DNA of 64,000 nucleotides from Paraburkholderia caballeronis (GCF_900104845.1 NZ_FNSR01000001.1:1550001-1614000); one strand, 5' to 3'; shown: positions 44,042 to 53,629, numbered from the stretch's first letter. The notes: generated by a model from the letters alone, not told the origin. Numbers and translations: made by a program.

Positions 44042-44914
44042 ATGTTCGATCCCATCATCCTCGTGCCGGCGCTGCTGAACGGGCTCACGACGGGCGCCGT
44101 GTACGCGCTCGTCGCGCTCGGCCTCACGCTGATCTACGGCGTGCTGCACATCATCAACTTCGCGCACGGCGCGGCGCTGATGGTCGCGCTGTACGCGGTG
44201 TATCTGCTGAAGGACCGGCTCGGCATCGACCCGTATCTCGCGCTGCCGTTCGTGATGGCCGGGATGTTCGTGTTCGGCTACCTGTTGCAGCGCGTGGTCA
44301 TCAACCGCGCGAGCCACGGCTCCGACGAGAACATCCTGCTCGTCACGCTCGGCCTGTCGATCGTGCTGGAAAACCTCGCGCTCGTGCTGTTCCATTCGGA
44401 CACGCGCAACATCGACACGTCGTATGCGATGTCCACCGTCGAGATCGGCCCGGCGATGATCGCGCTGCCGAAGGTGATCGCGTTTTTCGGCGCGCTGGCG
44501 GTCGCGGCGGCGCTGTACGTCATCATCCGCGCGACCGATCTGGGCCGCGCGATCCGCGCGGTGTCGCGCGAGAAACACGGCGCGAAGCTGATGGGGATCG
44601 ACGTCGACAAGGTCTATGCGCTGTCGTTCGGCATCGGCATGGCGTGCGTCGGCGCGGCCGCCTGTTTCCTGCTGCCGAGCTACTACGTGAGCCCGCAGGT
44701 CGGCGGCGGTTTCGTGCTGATCGCGTTCACGATCGTCGTGCTCGGCGGGATGGGCAGCTTCGCGGGCGCGCTGCTCGGCGGGCTGCTGATCGGCGTGGTC
44801 GAGTCGCTGGGCGGGCTGTGGTTCGGCGATTCGATGGGGCAGATGGGCATCTTCGCGATCTTCATCATCGTGCTGCTGGTGCGCCCGCAGGGTCTGTTCG
44901 GCAAGAGGGCATAA
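44042..44914 (+). CDS. livH: LIV-type ABC transporter permease (LivH)
   Basis: This 290-residue inner-membrane permease has about eight hydrophobic helices. LTTGAVYALVALGLTLIYGVLHIINFAHGAALMVAL is the LivH hallmark near the N-terminus, and VVLGGMGSFAGALLGGLLIGVVESL is the coupling region near residue 240. It starts 10 bases after the binding-protein stop and ends three bases before the second permease gene. It pairs with the LivM-type protein to form the channel. Confidence 0.93.
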   Translation: MFDPIILVPALLNGLTTGAVYALVALGLTLIYGVLHIINFAHGAALMVALYAVYLLKDRLGIDPYLALPFVMAGMFVFGYLLQRVVINRASHGSDENILLVTLGLSIVLENLALVLFHSDTRNIDTSYAMSTVEIGPAMIALPKVIAFFGALAVAAALYVIIRATDLGRAIRAVSREKHGAKLMGIDVDKVYALSFGIGMACVGAAACFLLPSYYVSPQVGGGFVLIAFTIVVLGGMGSFAGALLGGLLIGVVESLGGLWFGDSMGQMGIFAIFIIVLLVRPQGLFGKRA

Positions 44915-44917
44915 CCG

Positions 44918-45910
44918 ATGCGCGACGTTCGTTCCATCCTGATCTTCGGCGTGCTGGTCGCCGGCGCCGCGACGGCGCTGCACTCCGGCGTGCTGCTCAA
45001 CTTCCTGATGATGGCGCTGTACGCGGTGCTGCTGTCGCAGGCCTGGAACATTCTCGGCGGCTACGGCGGCCAACTGTCGTTCGGCCACGCGCTGTTCTTC
45101 GGCGTCGGCGCGTACACCCAGGCGATCGCGCAACTGAGCTGGGGCTGGAACCCCTGGCTCGCGCTGCCGGTCGCGATCGCGTTCGGTCTCGTGGCCGGCG
45201 TGGTGGTCGGCCTGCTCGCGTTTCGCGGCGGGCTGCGCGGTTCGTATTTCGCGCTGGTCACGCTCGCGTTCGCGGAGGTCGCGCGGATCGTCGCCGTGTC
45301 GGTGCCGTTCACCGGCGGCGGCGTCGGCCTGATGGTGCCGCTGCACGCGAGTATCGCGAACCTCCAGTTCGGTTCGCGGCGCGGCTACATCTATCTGCTG
45401 CTCGTGGCGGTCTGCTGCGCGCTCGCGCTGACCGCATGGCTGCGCCACTCGCGCTTCGGCGCATATCTGCAGGCGGTGCGCGACAACGAGAATGCGGCGC
45501 GCGCGGTCGGCGTCGATCCGGTGCGCGTGAAGCTCGGTGCGATCGCCTGGTCGGCCGCGTTCATGAGCGTGGCCGGCGCGTGTTACGTGCAGATGTTCCA
45601 GTACATCGACGCGGGCATCGCGTTCGGCCCGTCGATCTCGGTGCAGGCGCTGGTCGGCGTGATCGTCGGCGGGGTCGGCACGCTGTGGGGGCCGGTGCTC
45701 GGCGCGGCGCTGCTGTATGCGCTCGGCGAGGTCACGCGCAACCTGTTCGGCGAACTGCCGGGCCTCAGCATGGTGATCTACGGCGCGGTGCTGGTCGTGA
45801 TCGTGATGTTCATGCCGCGCGGGCTGTCCGGCGCGGGCGTGTCGGCGCGGCGGCTGTGGTCGCGCCCGGCCGCGAACGCGGAACAGCGCAAGGAGCAGGC
45901 CCGTGTCTGA
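44918..45910 (+). CDS. livM: LIV-type ABC transporter permease (LivM)
   Basis: This 330-residue inner-membrane permease has about nine helices. QAWNILGGYGGQLSFGHALFFGVGAYTQAI and GGLRGSYFALVTLAFAEVARIV are LivM signatures; VRDNENAARAVGVDPVRVKLGAIAWSAAFM is the conserved cytoplasmic loop. Its stop overlaps the start of the ATPase gene by eight bases, so translation is coupled. Confidence 0.93.
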   Translation: MRDVRSILIFGVLVAGAATALHSGVLLNFLMMALYAVLLSQAWNILGGYGGQLSFGHALFFGVGAYTQAIAQLSWGWNPWLALPVAIAFGLVAGVVVGLLAFRGGLRGSYFALVTLAFAEVARIVAVSVPFTGGGVGLMVPLHASIANLQFGSRRGYIYLLLVAVCCALALTAWLRHSRFGAYLQAVRDNENAARAVGVDPVRVKLGAIAWSAAFMSVAGACYVQMFQYIDAGIAFGPSISVQALVGVIVGGVGTLWGPVLGAALLYALGEVTRNLFGELPGLSMVIYGAVLVVIVMFMPRGLSGAGVSARRLWSRPAANAEQRKEQARV

Positions 45911-46658
45911 CGTACTGTTGCAGGCCCGCGGCCTGTCCATCACCTTCGGCGGTTTGCGCGCCGTGCAGGACGTGTCGCTCGACGTGCCGCCGAACCGCCT
46001 CACCGCGCTCGTCGGCCCGAACGGCGCGGGCAAGACCACGCTGTTCGCGCTGCTGTCCGGCTTCCTGAAGCCGGGCGCGGGCAGCGTGCAGTTCATGGGA
46101 CGCGACATCACCGGCTTGCCGCCGCATCAGTCGGCGCGGCTCGGCCTCACGCGCACGTTCCAGATCGTGCAGCCGTTCGGCGCGCAGACGGTGCGCGAGA
46201 ACATCGCGGTCGGCGCGCATCTGCATCTGCGCGACCGGCGCGCGGCGCTTGCCGCCGCCGACGAGGTGGCCGAGCGCGTGAACCTGAAGGACAACCTCGA
46301 CAAGCCGGCCGCCGACCTGACCGTCGCGGGCCGCAAGCGCCTCGAACTCGCGCGCGCGCTCGCGACCCGGCCGCGCCTGCTGCTGCTCGACGAAGTGCTC
46401 GCGGGGCTGAACCCGAGCGAGATCGACGAGATGATCCCGGTGATCCGCGGACTCGCGGACAGCGGCGTCACGGTGCTGATGATCGAGCACGTGATGCGCG
46501 CGGTGATGAGCCTCGCGGAGCACGTATGGGTGCTCGCGCAGGGCCGGCTGATCGCGGGCGGCACGCCGCGCGAGGTCACCTCGAACCCGGCGGTGATCGA
46601 GGCGTATCTCGGCCACGGCACCGCCGAACGGCTCGCGCGCGAAGGAGAACAACCGTGA
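45903..46658 (+). CDS. livG: LIV-type ABC transporter ATPase (LivG)
   Basis: This 251-residue ATPase has a Walker A motif GPNGAGKTT (about residues 38-46), an ABC signature in the LTVAGRKRLELARALA stretch (a variant of LSGGxQ), and Walker B LLLLDEVLAGL followed by a His switch in IEH. It is the LivG type, with the extended C-terminal VIEAYLGHG. It starts at GTG 45903 behind AAGGAG and overlaps livM by eight bases. It drives import through the LivH/LivM pair. Confidence 0.92.
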   Translation: MSDVLLQARGLSITFGGLRAVQDVSLDVPPNRLTALVGPNGAGKTTLFALLSGFLKPGAGSVQFMGRDITGLPPHQSARLGLTRTFQIVQPFGAQTVRENIAVGAHLHLRDRRAALAAADEVAERVNLKDNLDKPAADLTVAGRKRLELARALATRPRLLLLDEVLAGLNPSEIDEMIPVIRGLADSGVTVLMIEHVMRAVMSLAEHVWVLAQGRLIAGGTPREVTSNPAVIEAYLGHGTAERLAREGEQP

Positions 46659-47365
46659 GCGCACTGCTCGAAATCGAAGGGCTGCACTCGGGTTACGGCC
46701 GCACCGAAGTGCTGCGCGGCGTGGACATGCGCGTGGACGACGGCGAGATCGTCGTGCTGCTCGGCAGCAACGGCGTCGGCAAGACCACGCTGAACAACAC
46801 GATCTGCGGGATCAACCGCGCGTGGCAGGGCAGCGTGCGGTTCGACGGGCAGGTGCTGACCGGCCGCCACTACCGCGACGTCGTGTCGGCCGGGCTGATC
46901 CAGGTGCCGGAAGGGCGGCGCATCTTCCCGAACCTGAGCGTGCGCGAGAACCTCGAACTCGGCGCGTTCCGGCGCGGCAAGCGCAATCGCGCGACGAACC
47001 TCGCGCGGGTGCTCGACATGTTCCCGCGCCTGCACGAACGCAGCGGCCAGGCGGCCGGCACGATGTCCGGCGGCGAGCAGCAGATGCTCGCGATCGGCCG
47101 CGGGCTGATGGCCGAGCCGCGCCTGCTGATCCTGGACGAGCCGTCGCTCGGCCTGTCGCCGCTGATGGTCGAGGAGATGTTCGCGCTGATCCAGCGGCTG
47201 CGCAGCGAAGGGCTCGCGATCCTGCTGGTCGAGCAGAACGTGCGCCAGTCGCTCGAAACGGGACAGCGCGGCTACGTGCTCGAAAACGGCGCGATCCGTC
47301 ATTCGGGCACCTGCGCGGAATTGATGGCGAGCGACGCGCTGCGTCGCGCCTATCTGGGGATGTAG
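46655..47365 (+). CDS. livF: LIV-type ABC transporter ATPase (LivF)
   Basis: This 236-residue ATPase has Walker A GSNGVGKTT, signature MSGGEQQMLAIGRGLM, and Walker B LLILDEPSLGLSP. The compact length and the ending LRRAYLGM are typical of LivF. The start is GTG 46655, whose TG lies in the TGA stop of livG (GTGA overlap), indicating translational coupling. GGAG at 46644-46647 is the ribosome site. It is followed after three bases by the aconitase-family large subunit gene, which ties transport and catabolism into one transcript. Confidence 0.92.
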   Translation: MSALLEIEGLHSGYGRTEVLRGVDMRVDDGEIVVLLGSNGVGKTTLNNTICGINRAWQGSVRFDGQVLTGRHYRDVVSAGLIQVPEGRRIFPNLSVRENLELGAFRRGKRNRATNLARVLDMFPRLHERSGQAAGTMSGGEQQMLAIGRGLMAEPRLLILDEPSLGLSPLMVEEMFALIQRLRSEGLAILLVEQNVRQSLETGQRGYVLENGAIRHSGTCAELMASDALRRAYLGM

Positions 47366-47368
47366 TCG

Positions 47369-48637
47369 ATGGCAGTAGCACAAACGCTTGCGCAAAAACT
47401 GATTGCGGCGGCCTGCGGAAAACCGGCCGTCGAGGTGGGGGAGATCGTCACCTGCAACGTCGATCTCGCGATGTTTCATGATTCGAGCGGCCCGCGCCGC
47501 CTGAAGCCGATGCTGGAGGCGCTCGGCGCGCCGCTGTGGGACAAGTCGAAGATCGTGCTCGTGATGGACCATTACGTGCCGGAAGCCGACGACGAATCGC
47601 GCCGCATCGTGCGGATCGCGCGCGACTGGGCGAGCGCGCAGCAGTTGCCGAACGTGTACGACAGCGTCGGCATCTGCCACGTCGTGCTGCCCGAGCGCGG
47701 GCATCTGCGGCCCGGCATGCTGTGCGTCGGCGGCGATTCGCATTCGCCGACCGGCGGCGCGTTCGGCGCGTACATGTTCGGCGTCGGCAGCACCGAGATG
47801 CTCGGCGTCGTCGTGTCCGGGCAGATCTGGGTGAAGGTGCCGCAGACGCTGCGGATGGTCTGGCATGGGCGGCTCGCGCGCGGCGTGACCGCGAAGGACA
47901 TGATGCTGCACATGATCGGCCGGTTCGGCATGAACGGCGGCCGCTACCAGGCGGTGGAATTCTGCGGCGACGCGGTGACCGCGCTGTCGATGCAGGAGCG
48001 CATGACGCTGTCGAACATGAGCGCGGAACTCGGCGCGCAGGCCGGCCTGATCGCGCCGGACGACACGACCGTCGCGTATCTGCGCGGCGTCGGCGTGAGC
48101 GCCGACATCGACGTGGGCCGCTGGCAGGGCGATCCCGGCGCACGGGCGGAAACGCACGAGTTCGACGCGGCGACGCTCGCGCCGCAAGTGGCCGCGCCGC
48201 ACAGCCCCGCGAACACGCGCGACGTCGCGCAGTTCGACGGCGTGCGGGTGCAGGTCGCGTACATCGGCGCCTGCACCGGCGCGAAGCTCGACGACCTGCG
48301 CGCGGCCGCGAGCGTGCTGCGCGGCCGGCGCGTCGCGGACGGCGTGCAGCTGGTGGTCGCGCCGGCGAGCCTGCGCGACGCGGAACAGGCCGAACGCGAA
48401 GGCGTGATGGCTGCGCTGCGCGACGCGGGTGCGCAGATGCTCGCGACCAGTTGCGGCGCGTGCGCCGGTTATGGCGGTTCGATTCCCGAGGGCAGCACGG
48501 TGATTTCCAGCACCGCACGCAATTTCAAAGGCCGGATGGGCGCGGCGTCCGCCGACGTGTATCTCGGCTCGCCGTACACGGTCGCCGCGTCCGCGTTGAC
48601 CGGGCGCATCGCCGACGCGCGCGAGGTGCTCGCATGA
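47369..48637 (+). CDS. aconitase/LeuC-family hydro-lyase large subunit
   Basis: This 422-residue protein belongs to the aconitase superfamily, in the isopropylmalate-isomerase-like (LeuC) branch. The three 4Fe-4S ligands are visible: Cys 302 in YIGACTGAK and Cys 362 and 365 in SCGACAG. MDHYVPEAD and GGDSHSPTGGAFGAYMFGVGSTEM are substrate and cluster-loop motifs. Enzymes of this type add or remove water across the C=C bond of unsaturated di- or tricarboxylates (isopropylmalate, citraconate, maleate, dimethylmaleate, homoaconitate). It overlaps the small-subunit gene by four bases. The catabolic setting argues against leucine synthesis; hydration of a substituted maleate is more likely (inference). 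Confidence 0.88.
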   Translation: MAVAQTLAQKLIAAACGKPAVEVGEIVTCNVDLAMFHDSSGPRRLKPMLEALGAPLWDKSKIVLVMDHYVPEADDESRRIVRIARDWASAQQLPNVYDSVGICHVVLPERGHLRPGMLCVGGDSHSPTGGAFGAYMFGVGSTEMLGVVVSGQIWVKVPQTLRMVWHGRLARGVTAKDMMLHMIGRFGMNGGRYQAVEFCGDAVTALSMQERMTLSNMSAELGAQAGLIAPDDTTVAYLRGVGVSADIDVGRWQGDPGARAETHEFDAATLAPQVAAPHSPANTRDVAQFDGVRVQVAYIGACTGAKLDDLRAAASVLRGRRVADGVQLVVAPASLRDAEQAEREGVMAALRDAGAQMLATSCGACAGYGGSIPEGSTVISSTARNFKGRMGAASADVYLGSPYTVAASALTGRIADAREVLA

Positions 48638-49167
48638 GCGGCCGTCTCGACATTCGACAGGCGGGCGACACGCACCGCGTCTGGCGCGTCGGCGCCGACA
48701 TCGACACCGACGCGCTCGCGCCCGGCGCGTACATGAAGTTCGGCATCGACGAGATCGCGCGGCATTGCCTCGAAGGCACGCGCGCGGACTTCGCAGCCGG
48801 CGTCGCGCGCGGCGACGTGCTGGTCGCCGGGCCGAACTTCGGCATCGGCTCGTCGCGCGAACAGGCCGCCGCCGCGCTCGTGCATCTCGGCGTGCGCGCG
48901 GTCGTCGCGCCGGCCTTCAGCGGGCTGTACTTCCGCAACGCGTTCAACGTCGGCCTGCTGCTGCTGACCTGCGCGGAAGCGGAAAGCATCGGCGAAGGCG
49001 AGCGCATCGCGATCGACGCGCGCGCCGGCCGCATCCGCCGCGCGGACGGCGTCGAACTCGCGTGCGAGCCGGTGCCGACGTTCCTGCTCGACATGGTCGA
49101 CGCAGGCGGCCTGCTCAATCTGCTCAGACAGCGTTACCCCAAACCGAACGGAGCCGTTTCATGCTAG
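48634..49167 (+). CDS. aconitase/LeuD-family hydro-lyase small subunit
   Basis: This 177-residue swivel-domain subunit carries GADIDTDALAPGAYMKF (the common DIDTDxIIP motif is altered) and GPNFGIGSSREQAAAAL, the substrate-binding signature of LeuD and aconitase domain 4. FSGLYFRNAFNVGLLLL is also family-typical. It works as a heterodimer with the product of 47369-48637. It starts at ATG 48634 (ATGA overlap) and its stop overlaps the next gene by seven bases (ATGCTAG). Confidence 0.9.
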   Translation: MSGRLDIRQAGDTHRVWRVGADIDTDALAPGAYMKFGIDEIARHCLEGTRADFAAGVARGDVLVAGPNFGIGSSREQAAAALVHLGVRAVVAPAFSGLYFRNAFNVGLLLLTCAEAESIGEGERIAIDARAGRIRRADGVELACEPVPTFLLDMVDAGGLLNLLRQRYPKPNGAVSC

Positions 49168-50888
49168 ATCCCGTCACGCTGGCCGTCCTGAAGGGACGGC
49201 TGGAACAGATCGCCGACGAAATGGACGCGACCCTGTACCGCAGCGCGTTCAATCCGATCATCGCGGAAGCCCACGATGCGTGCCACGGCATCTACGATGC
49301 GCAGACCGGCGCGACGCTCGTGCAGGGCAAGTCCGGGTTGCCGGTGTTCGTCGGCGCGATGGCGTTCGCGGTGCAGGCCGCGATGCGCGCGGCCGCCACG
49401 CGCGGCGGCATGGTCGACGGCGACGTGTGGCTGTTCAACGACCCGTACGAAGGCGGCACGCACGCGAACGACTTCAAGCTGGTGCGGCCGGTGTTTCGCG
49501 ACGGCAGGCTGTTCTGCTTTCTCGCATCGGCCGCGCACTGGCACGACGTCGGCGGCGCGGTGCCGGGCAACTACAACCCGGCCGCGACCGAATGCTGGCA
49601 GGAGGCGGTGCAGATTCCGCCGGTGCGGATCGTGCGGCGCGGCGAACTCGACGCCGACGTGCTCGCGATCCTGAAGGCGAACACGCGGCTGCCGGACAGC
49701 CTGTGGGGCGACCTGAACGGCCAGCTCGCGGCGCTCGAACTCGGCGTGCGCCGGCTCGACGACCTGCTCGATTCGTACGGCGACGCGACGGTGCTCGACG
49801 CGCTGTCGCTGCTGCGCGAGCGCGCGGTGAAGCTGATGCGCGCGCACGTCGCCGCGCTGCCGGACGGCGACTATCCGTTCTCGGACATCCTCGACAATGA
49901 CGGCGTGCGCGACGAGCCGCTGACCATCGCGCTGACGATGCGGGTGGCGGGCGACGCGCTGACGCTCGACTTCACCGGCACGTCGCCGGCGTGCGCGGGG
50001 CCGGTCAACATCTCGCGCGCGACCGCGATCGCCGCGTGTTACGTCGCGCTGAAGCACCTGTTCCCGGACGTCCCCGCGAACGCGGGCGTGCTCGATGCGG
50101 TGTCGTTCGTGCTGCCGGACGGCCTCGTGATCTCGGCGGACCGGCCGCGTCCGGTCGGCGGCTACACCGAGACGATCCTGCGGATGATCGACGTGATCTT
50201 CTGCGCGATGGCGCAGGCGGTGCCGGAGCGCGCGATGGCGCAGTCGTACGGCACGATCAACGCGCTGTCGATCGCCGGCCATCGCAGCAGCGGCGCGCGT
50301 CAGGGCCAGCGCTGGGTGATGTTCAGCTTCTTCGGTGGCGGCCACGGCGGCCACTCGGACGGCGACGGCCTGAGCCACGGCAACGCGCCGATCTCGACCG
50401 CGACGATCCCGCCGCTCGAAATCCTCGAAGCCGCGTATCCGGTGCGCTTCACGCAATGGGCGCTGCGCCCGGACTCGGGCGGCGACGGCGAACATCGCGG
50501 CGGCCTCGGCGCGATCTACGAGATCGAGTTGCTGGAGAACGAGGCCGAGGCGTTCATCTTCGGCGAGCGCGGCCGTTCCGCGCCGAAGGGGATCGCGGGC
50601 GGCAGCGAGTCGGTGCCGAACGTGTTCCGTTATCAGAACGGCGGCGAATGGCGCACGCCGCCGATGGCGTCGAAGATGCGCGGCATCCAGTTGAAACGCG
50701 GCGAACGCGTGCGGCTCGAAACGCCGGGCGGCGGCGGTTACGGCGCGCCGTCCGCGCGCGCCGCGGCCGCGCGCGAGCGCGATCTCGCGATGGGCTACGT
50801 GACGGACGATAAAACGAAGGACAAGGACAACGCCGCGAACGACCAGGCGCGGGCGGCGCACGCAGAACAAAAGGAGCAGCACGCATGA
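49161..50888 (+). CDS. hyuB: hydantoinase B/oxoprolinase family protein
   Basis: This 575-residue subunit belongs to the ATP-dependent hydantoinase/5-oxoprolinase/acetone-carboxylase group. MLDPVTLAVLKGRLEQIADEMDATLYRSAFNPIIAE is the typical start, with AHDACHGIYDA and LFNDPYEGGTHANDF for the catalytic region. It ends with a Lys/Asp/Ala-rich tail after GGGGYGAP. With HyuA it opens a cyclic amide, imide or lactam at the cost of ATP; N-methylhydantoin, 5-oxoproline and caprolactam enzymes are known relatives, and carboxylases of ketones are others. Start ATG 49161 overlaps the preceding stop; its own stop overlaps hyuA (ATGA). Confidence 0.9.
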   Translation: MLDPVTLAVLKGRLEQIADEMDATLYRSAFNPIIAEAHDACHGIYDAQTGATLVQGKSGLPVFVGAMAFAVQAAMRAAATRGGMVDGDVWLFNDPYEGGTHANDFKLVRPVFRDGRLFCFLASAAHWHDVGGAVPGNYNPAATECWQEAVQIPPVRIVRRGELDADVLAILKANTRLPDSLWGDLNGQLAALELGVRRLDDLLDSYGDATVLDALSLLRERAVKLMRAHVAALPDGDYPFSDILDNDGVRDEPLTIALTMRVAGDALTLDFTGTSPACAGPVNISRATAIAACYVALKHLFPDVPANAGVLDAVSFVLPDGLVISADRPRPVGGYTETILRMIDVIFCAMAQAVPERAMAQSYGTINALSIAGHRSSGARQGQRWVMFSFFGGGHGGHSDGDGLSHGNAPISTATIPPLEILEAAYPVRFTQWALRPDSGGDGEHRGGLGAIYEIELLENEAEAFIFGERGRSAPKGIAGGSESVPNVFRYQNGGEWRTPPMASKMRGIQLKRGERVRLETPGGGGYGAPSARAAAARERDLAMGYVTDDKTKDKDNAANDQARAAHAEQKEQHA

Positions 50889-52966
50889 AGGCCGTACAAG
50901 GTTCGCTCGTCGTCGGCGTCGATGTCGGCGGCACGTTCACCGATCTGTTCGTGCTCGACGAGGCGTCCGGCAGCGCGCGCGTCGTCAAGGTGCCGTCCAC
51001 GCGCGGCGAGGAGGCGAAAGGGTTCATGAACGGGATCGCGCGCATCGGCGACCCGGACGCTCGACAGCAAACGAGCGGCGGCGCGGGCGCGATCGCGACG
51101 ATCGTGCACGGCACGACGGTCGGCACGAACGCGCTGCTCGAACGCAAGATGGCGCGCACCGGCATCATCACGACCGAGGGTTTCCGCGACGTGCTCGAAA
51201 TGCGCCGCCGCGACCGGCCGCGCACGTGGGGGCTGCGCGGCAGCTTCGAGCCGGTCGTGCCGCGCGATCTGCGTGTCGAGGTCAGCGAGCGGGTGCTCGC
51301 GGACGGCACGCTGCACACGCCGGTCGATCTCGCGCAGGTCGAGGCGGCCGCGCGCGCGCTGCTCGAACGCGGCTGCGACGCGGTGTGCGTGTTCTTCGTG
51401 AACGCGTATGCGAATCCGTCGAACGAGGCGCAGGCGGTCGCCGCGGTGCGCGCGCTGTGGCCGAACGCGAACGTCACCGCCGCGACCGAGGTGCTGCCGG
51501 AGATCCGCGAGTTCGAACGCTGCTCGACCGCGACGCTGAACGCATCGTTGCAGCCGGTCGTCGGCAGTTATCTGACGCGGCTCGAAAACGATCTGAAGGC
51601 GCACGGCTTCGGCGGCGAACTGCTGGTCGTGCAAAGCAACGGCGGGATCATGTCGAGGCAGACCGCGTGCGACGTGCCGGTGCGGACCGCGCTGTCCGGC
51701 CCGGCCGCCGGCGTGATCGCGTGCGCCGCAATCGGGCGCGCGGCGGGTTTCCCGAACCTCGTGACCGGCGACATGGGCGGCACGTCGTTCGACGTGTCGC
51801 TGGTCGCGGACGGCGCGGCGTCGCTGTCCGCGCAGACGTCGCTCGACTTCGGGATGGTGGTGCGCGCGCCGATGATCCAGATCGAGACGATCGGCGCGGG
51901 CGGCGGCTCGATCGCGTCGGTGGACGCGGGCGGCCTGCTGCAGGTCGGCCCGGAATCGGCAGGCAGCGTGCCGGGGCCGGCCTGTTACGGACGCGGCAAC
52001 CTGCGGCCGACCGTGACCGACGCGAACGTGCTGCTCGGCCGCATCAGCGCGGACCGGCCGCTCGGCGGCGGCCTGCTCGCGCGGCTCGACATCGACAAGT
52101 CGCGCGAGGCGATCGACACGCACGTCGCGCAACCGCTCGGCCTCGACGTGCACGCGGCGGCAGAGGCGATCCTGACCGTCGCGAACGCAAAGATGGCGGG
52201 CGCGATCCGGCTCGTGTCGATCGAGCGCGGCCACGATCCGCGCGAGTTCGCGTACATGCCGTTCGGCGGCGGCGGCGCGCTGCACGTGTGCGCGATGATG
52301 CGCGAGGTCGGCAGCACGACCGGCATCGTGCCGCGCTTTCCGGGCGTCACGTCGGCGATCGGCTGCGTGATCGCGGACATGCGGCACGACGCGGTGCAGA
52401 CGATCAACCGCGCGCTCGACGACCTCGACCTCGACGAACTGCGCGAGCGCGTCGCGACGATGGCCGATGCGTGCCAGCAGCGGCTCGACTCGGCGGGCGT
52501 CGGGTTCGACGCGGTGCGCGAGCACGTCGAGCTGGACATGCTGTACGTCGGCCAGAGCCATACGGTCAGCGTCGAGGTGCAGCGCGACGGACTCGACCGC
52601 GACGCGATCCGCGCCGCCTTCGAGCACGCCTATCGCGCCGCGTTCGGCCGCACGCTCGACGGCATCGCGGTGCGCATCCTGAACCTGCGTTATGCGCGCA
52701 TCGGCGTGCGGCCGAAGTTCGACCTGTCGGTGCTCGCGCCGACGGCGACGACGATGCCCGAACCGCTCGGCACGCAGCCGGTGTTCCATGCGGGCCGCTG
52801 GTGGGACGCGACGCGCTGGGCGCGTCTCGAACTGCCGGTCGATGCGACGGTGGACGGCCCGGCGATCCTCGAACAGGGCGATACGACGATCTGGCTGGAG
52901 CCGGGTTTCAGCGGCCGCGTCGATGCGCTCGGCAATCTGCTGATCGCGGCGCGGGAGGGCGCATGA
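50885..52966 (+). CDS. hyuA: hydantoinase A/oxoprolinase family protein
   Basis: This 693-residue ATP-binding subunit partners the product of 49161-50888. The actin-like N-terminal domain begins VVGVDVGGTFTDLFVLDE (phosphate loop). TIVHGTTVGTNALLERK and GDMGGTSFDVSLV are further nucleotide-binding motifs, and MPFGGGGALHVCAM lies near residue 458. This is the OplA/HyuA layout with a C-terminal beta-rich domain. It phosphorylates or otherwise activates the ring amide. Its stop overlaps the next start (ATGA at 52963). Confidence 0.92.
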   Translation: MKAVQGSLVVGVDVGGTFTDLFVLDEASGSARVVKVPSTRGEEAKGFMNGIARIGDPDARQQTSGGAGAIATIVHGTTVGTNALLERKMARTGIITTEGFRDVLEMRRRDRPRTWGLRGSFEPVVPRDLRVEVSERVLADGTLHTPVDLAQVEAAARALLERGCDAVCVFFVNAYANPSNEAQAVAAVRALWPNANVTAATEVLPEIREFERCSTATLNASLQPVVGSYLTRLENDLKAHGFGGELLVVQSNGGIMSRQTACDVPVRTALSGPAAGVIACAAIGRAAGFPNLVTGDMGGTSFDVSLVADGAASLSAQTSLDFGMVVRAPMIQIETIGAGGGSIASVDAGGLLQVGPESAGSVPGPACYGRGNLRPTVTDANVLLGRISADRPLGGGLLARLDIDKSREAIDTHVAQPLGLDVHAAAEAILTVANAKMAGAIRLVSIERGHDPREFAYMPFGGGGALHVCAMMREVGSTTGIVPRFPGVTSAIGCVIADMRHDAVQTINRALDDLDLDELRERVATMADACQQRLDSAGVGFDAVREHVELDMLYVGQSHTVSVEVQRDGLDRDAIRAAFEHAYRAAFGRTLDGIAVRILNLRYARIGVRPKFDLSVLAPTATTMPEPLGTQPVFHAGRWWDATRWARLELPVDATVDGPAILEQGDTTIWLEPGFSGRVDALGNLLIAAREGA

Positions 52967-53595
52967 GCGCGGCGACGCCGACCCCGGCGGCCCCGCTCGA
53001 CGCGCGGCGCACCGCGCTCGTGATCGTCGATCTGCAGCACGACTTCATCGGCGACGGCGGCGCGTACGCGCGCGGCGGCGCGGCGTCCGACGCGGCGCGC
53101 CGGTTGCCCGCGCGCGTCGCGCCGGTTGCGCGCGCGTTGCGCGAGCGCGGCGGCTACGTGGTCGCGAGCCAGTTCACGCTATGGCCCGACGCGGAGGGTG
53201 AACCGATGATCTCGCCGCATCTGAAGCAGTTGCGGCCGTTCCTCGCGCGCGGCGATTTCGAAGCGGGTTCGGCGGGCCATGCGGTCGTCGCGGAACTGGA
53301 TGGGCTCGTGAACGTGTCGGTGCTGAAGGTCGCGTACTCGGCGTTCTTCAACACGCAGCTCGACTGGCTGCTGCGGCGCGTCGGCATCGATACGGTCGCG
53401 ATCTGCGGGATCGTGACGAACGGCGGCGTCGCGAGCACCGCGCGCGACGCGCACATGCGCGACTACCGCGTGCTGGTGCTCGGCGACGGCTGCGCGGCAT
53501 CCACCGGCGCGGCGCACGACACCGCGCTCGCGGACCTGCGCACGGTCGGCGAAGTGACGACGTGCGACGCGTTCGTCGCGCGGCTGTCGGCGTGA
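52963..53595 (+). CDS. isochorismatase-fold hydrolase lacking the catalytic Cys
   Basis: This 210-residue protein has the cysteine-hydrolase (isochorismatase) fold. The expected catalytic Asp 23 (IVDLQHDF) and Lys 122 (VLKVAYSAF) are present, but the nucleophile position in the usual TNxCV motif is Gly 155 (TNGGVASTARDA). True isochorismatases also lack this Cys, whereas amidohydrolases such as maleamate amidase and nicotinamidase need it. The context (after hydantoinase A/B, before a lyase) suggests amide hydrolysis, so the missing Cys is a puzzle; a non-covalent mechanism or another reaction is possible. Translation is coupled to hyuA. Confidence 0.85.
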   Translation: MSAATPTPAAPLDARRTALVIVDLQHDFIGDGGAYARGGAASDAARRLPARVAPVARALRERGGYVVASQFTLWPDAEGEPMISPHLKQLRPFLARGDFEAGSAGHAVVAELDGLVNVSVLKVAYSAFFNTQLDWLLRRVGIDTVAICGIVTNGGVASTARDAHMRDYRVLVLGDGCAASTGAAHDTALADLRTVGEVTTCDAFVARLSA

Positions 53596-53629
53596 CCCTC
53601 AACGGACGGATAGCGGCAGGACCTGACGA

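Noticed and set aside
47369..49167. assignment as leucine-biosynthetic leuCD
   Set aside because: The genes sit in a catabolic, transporter-linked operon without leuA or leuB, and the small-subunit motif differs from LeuD.
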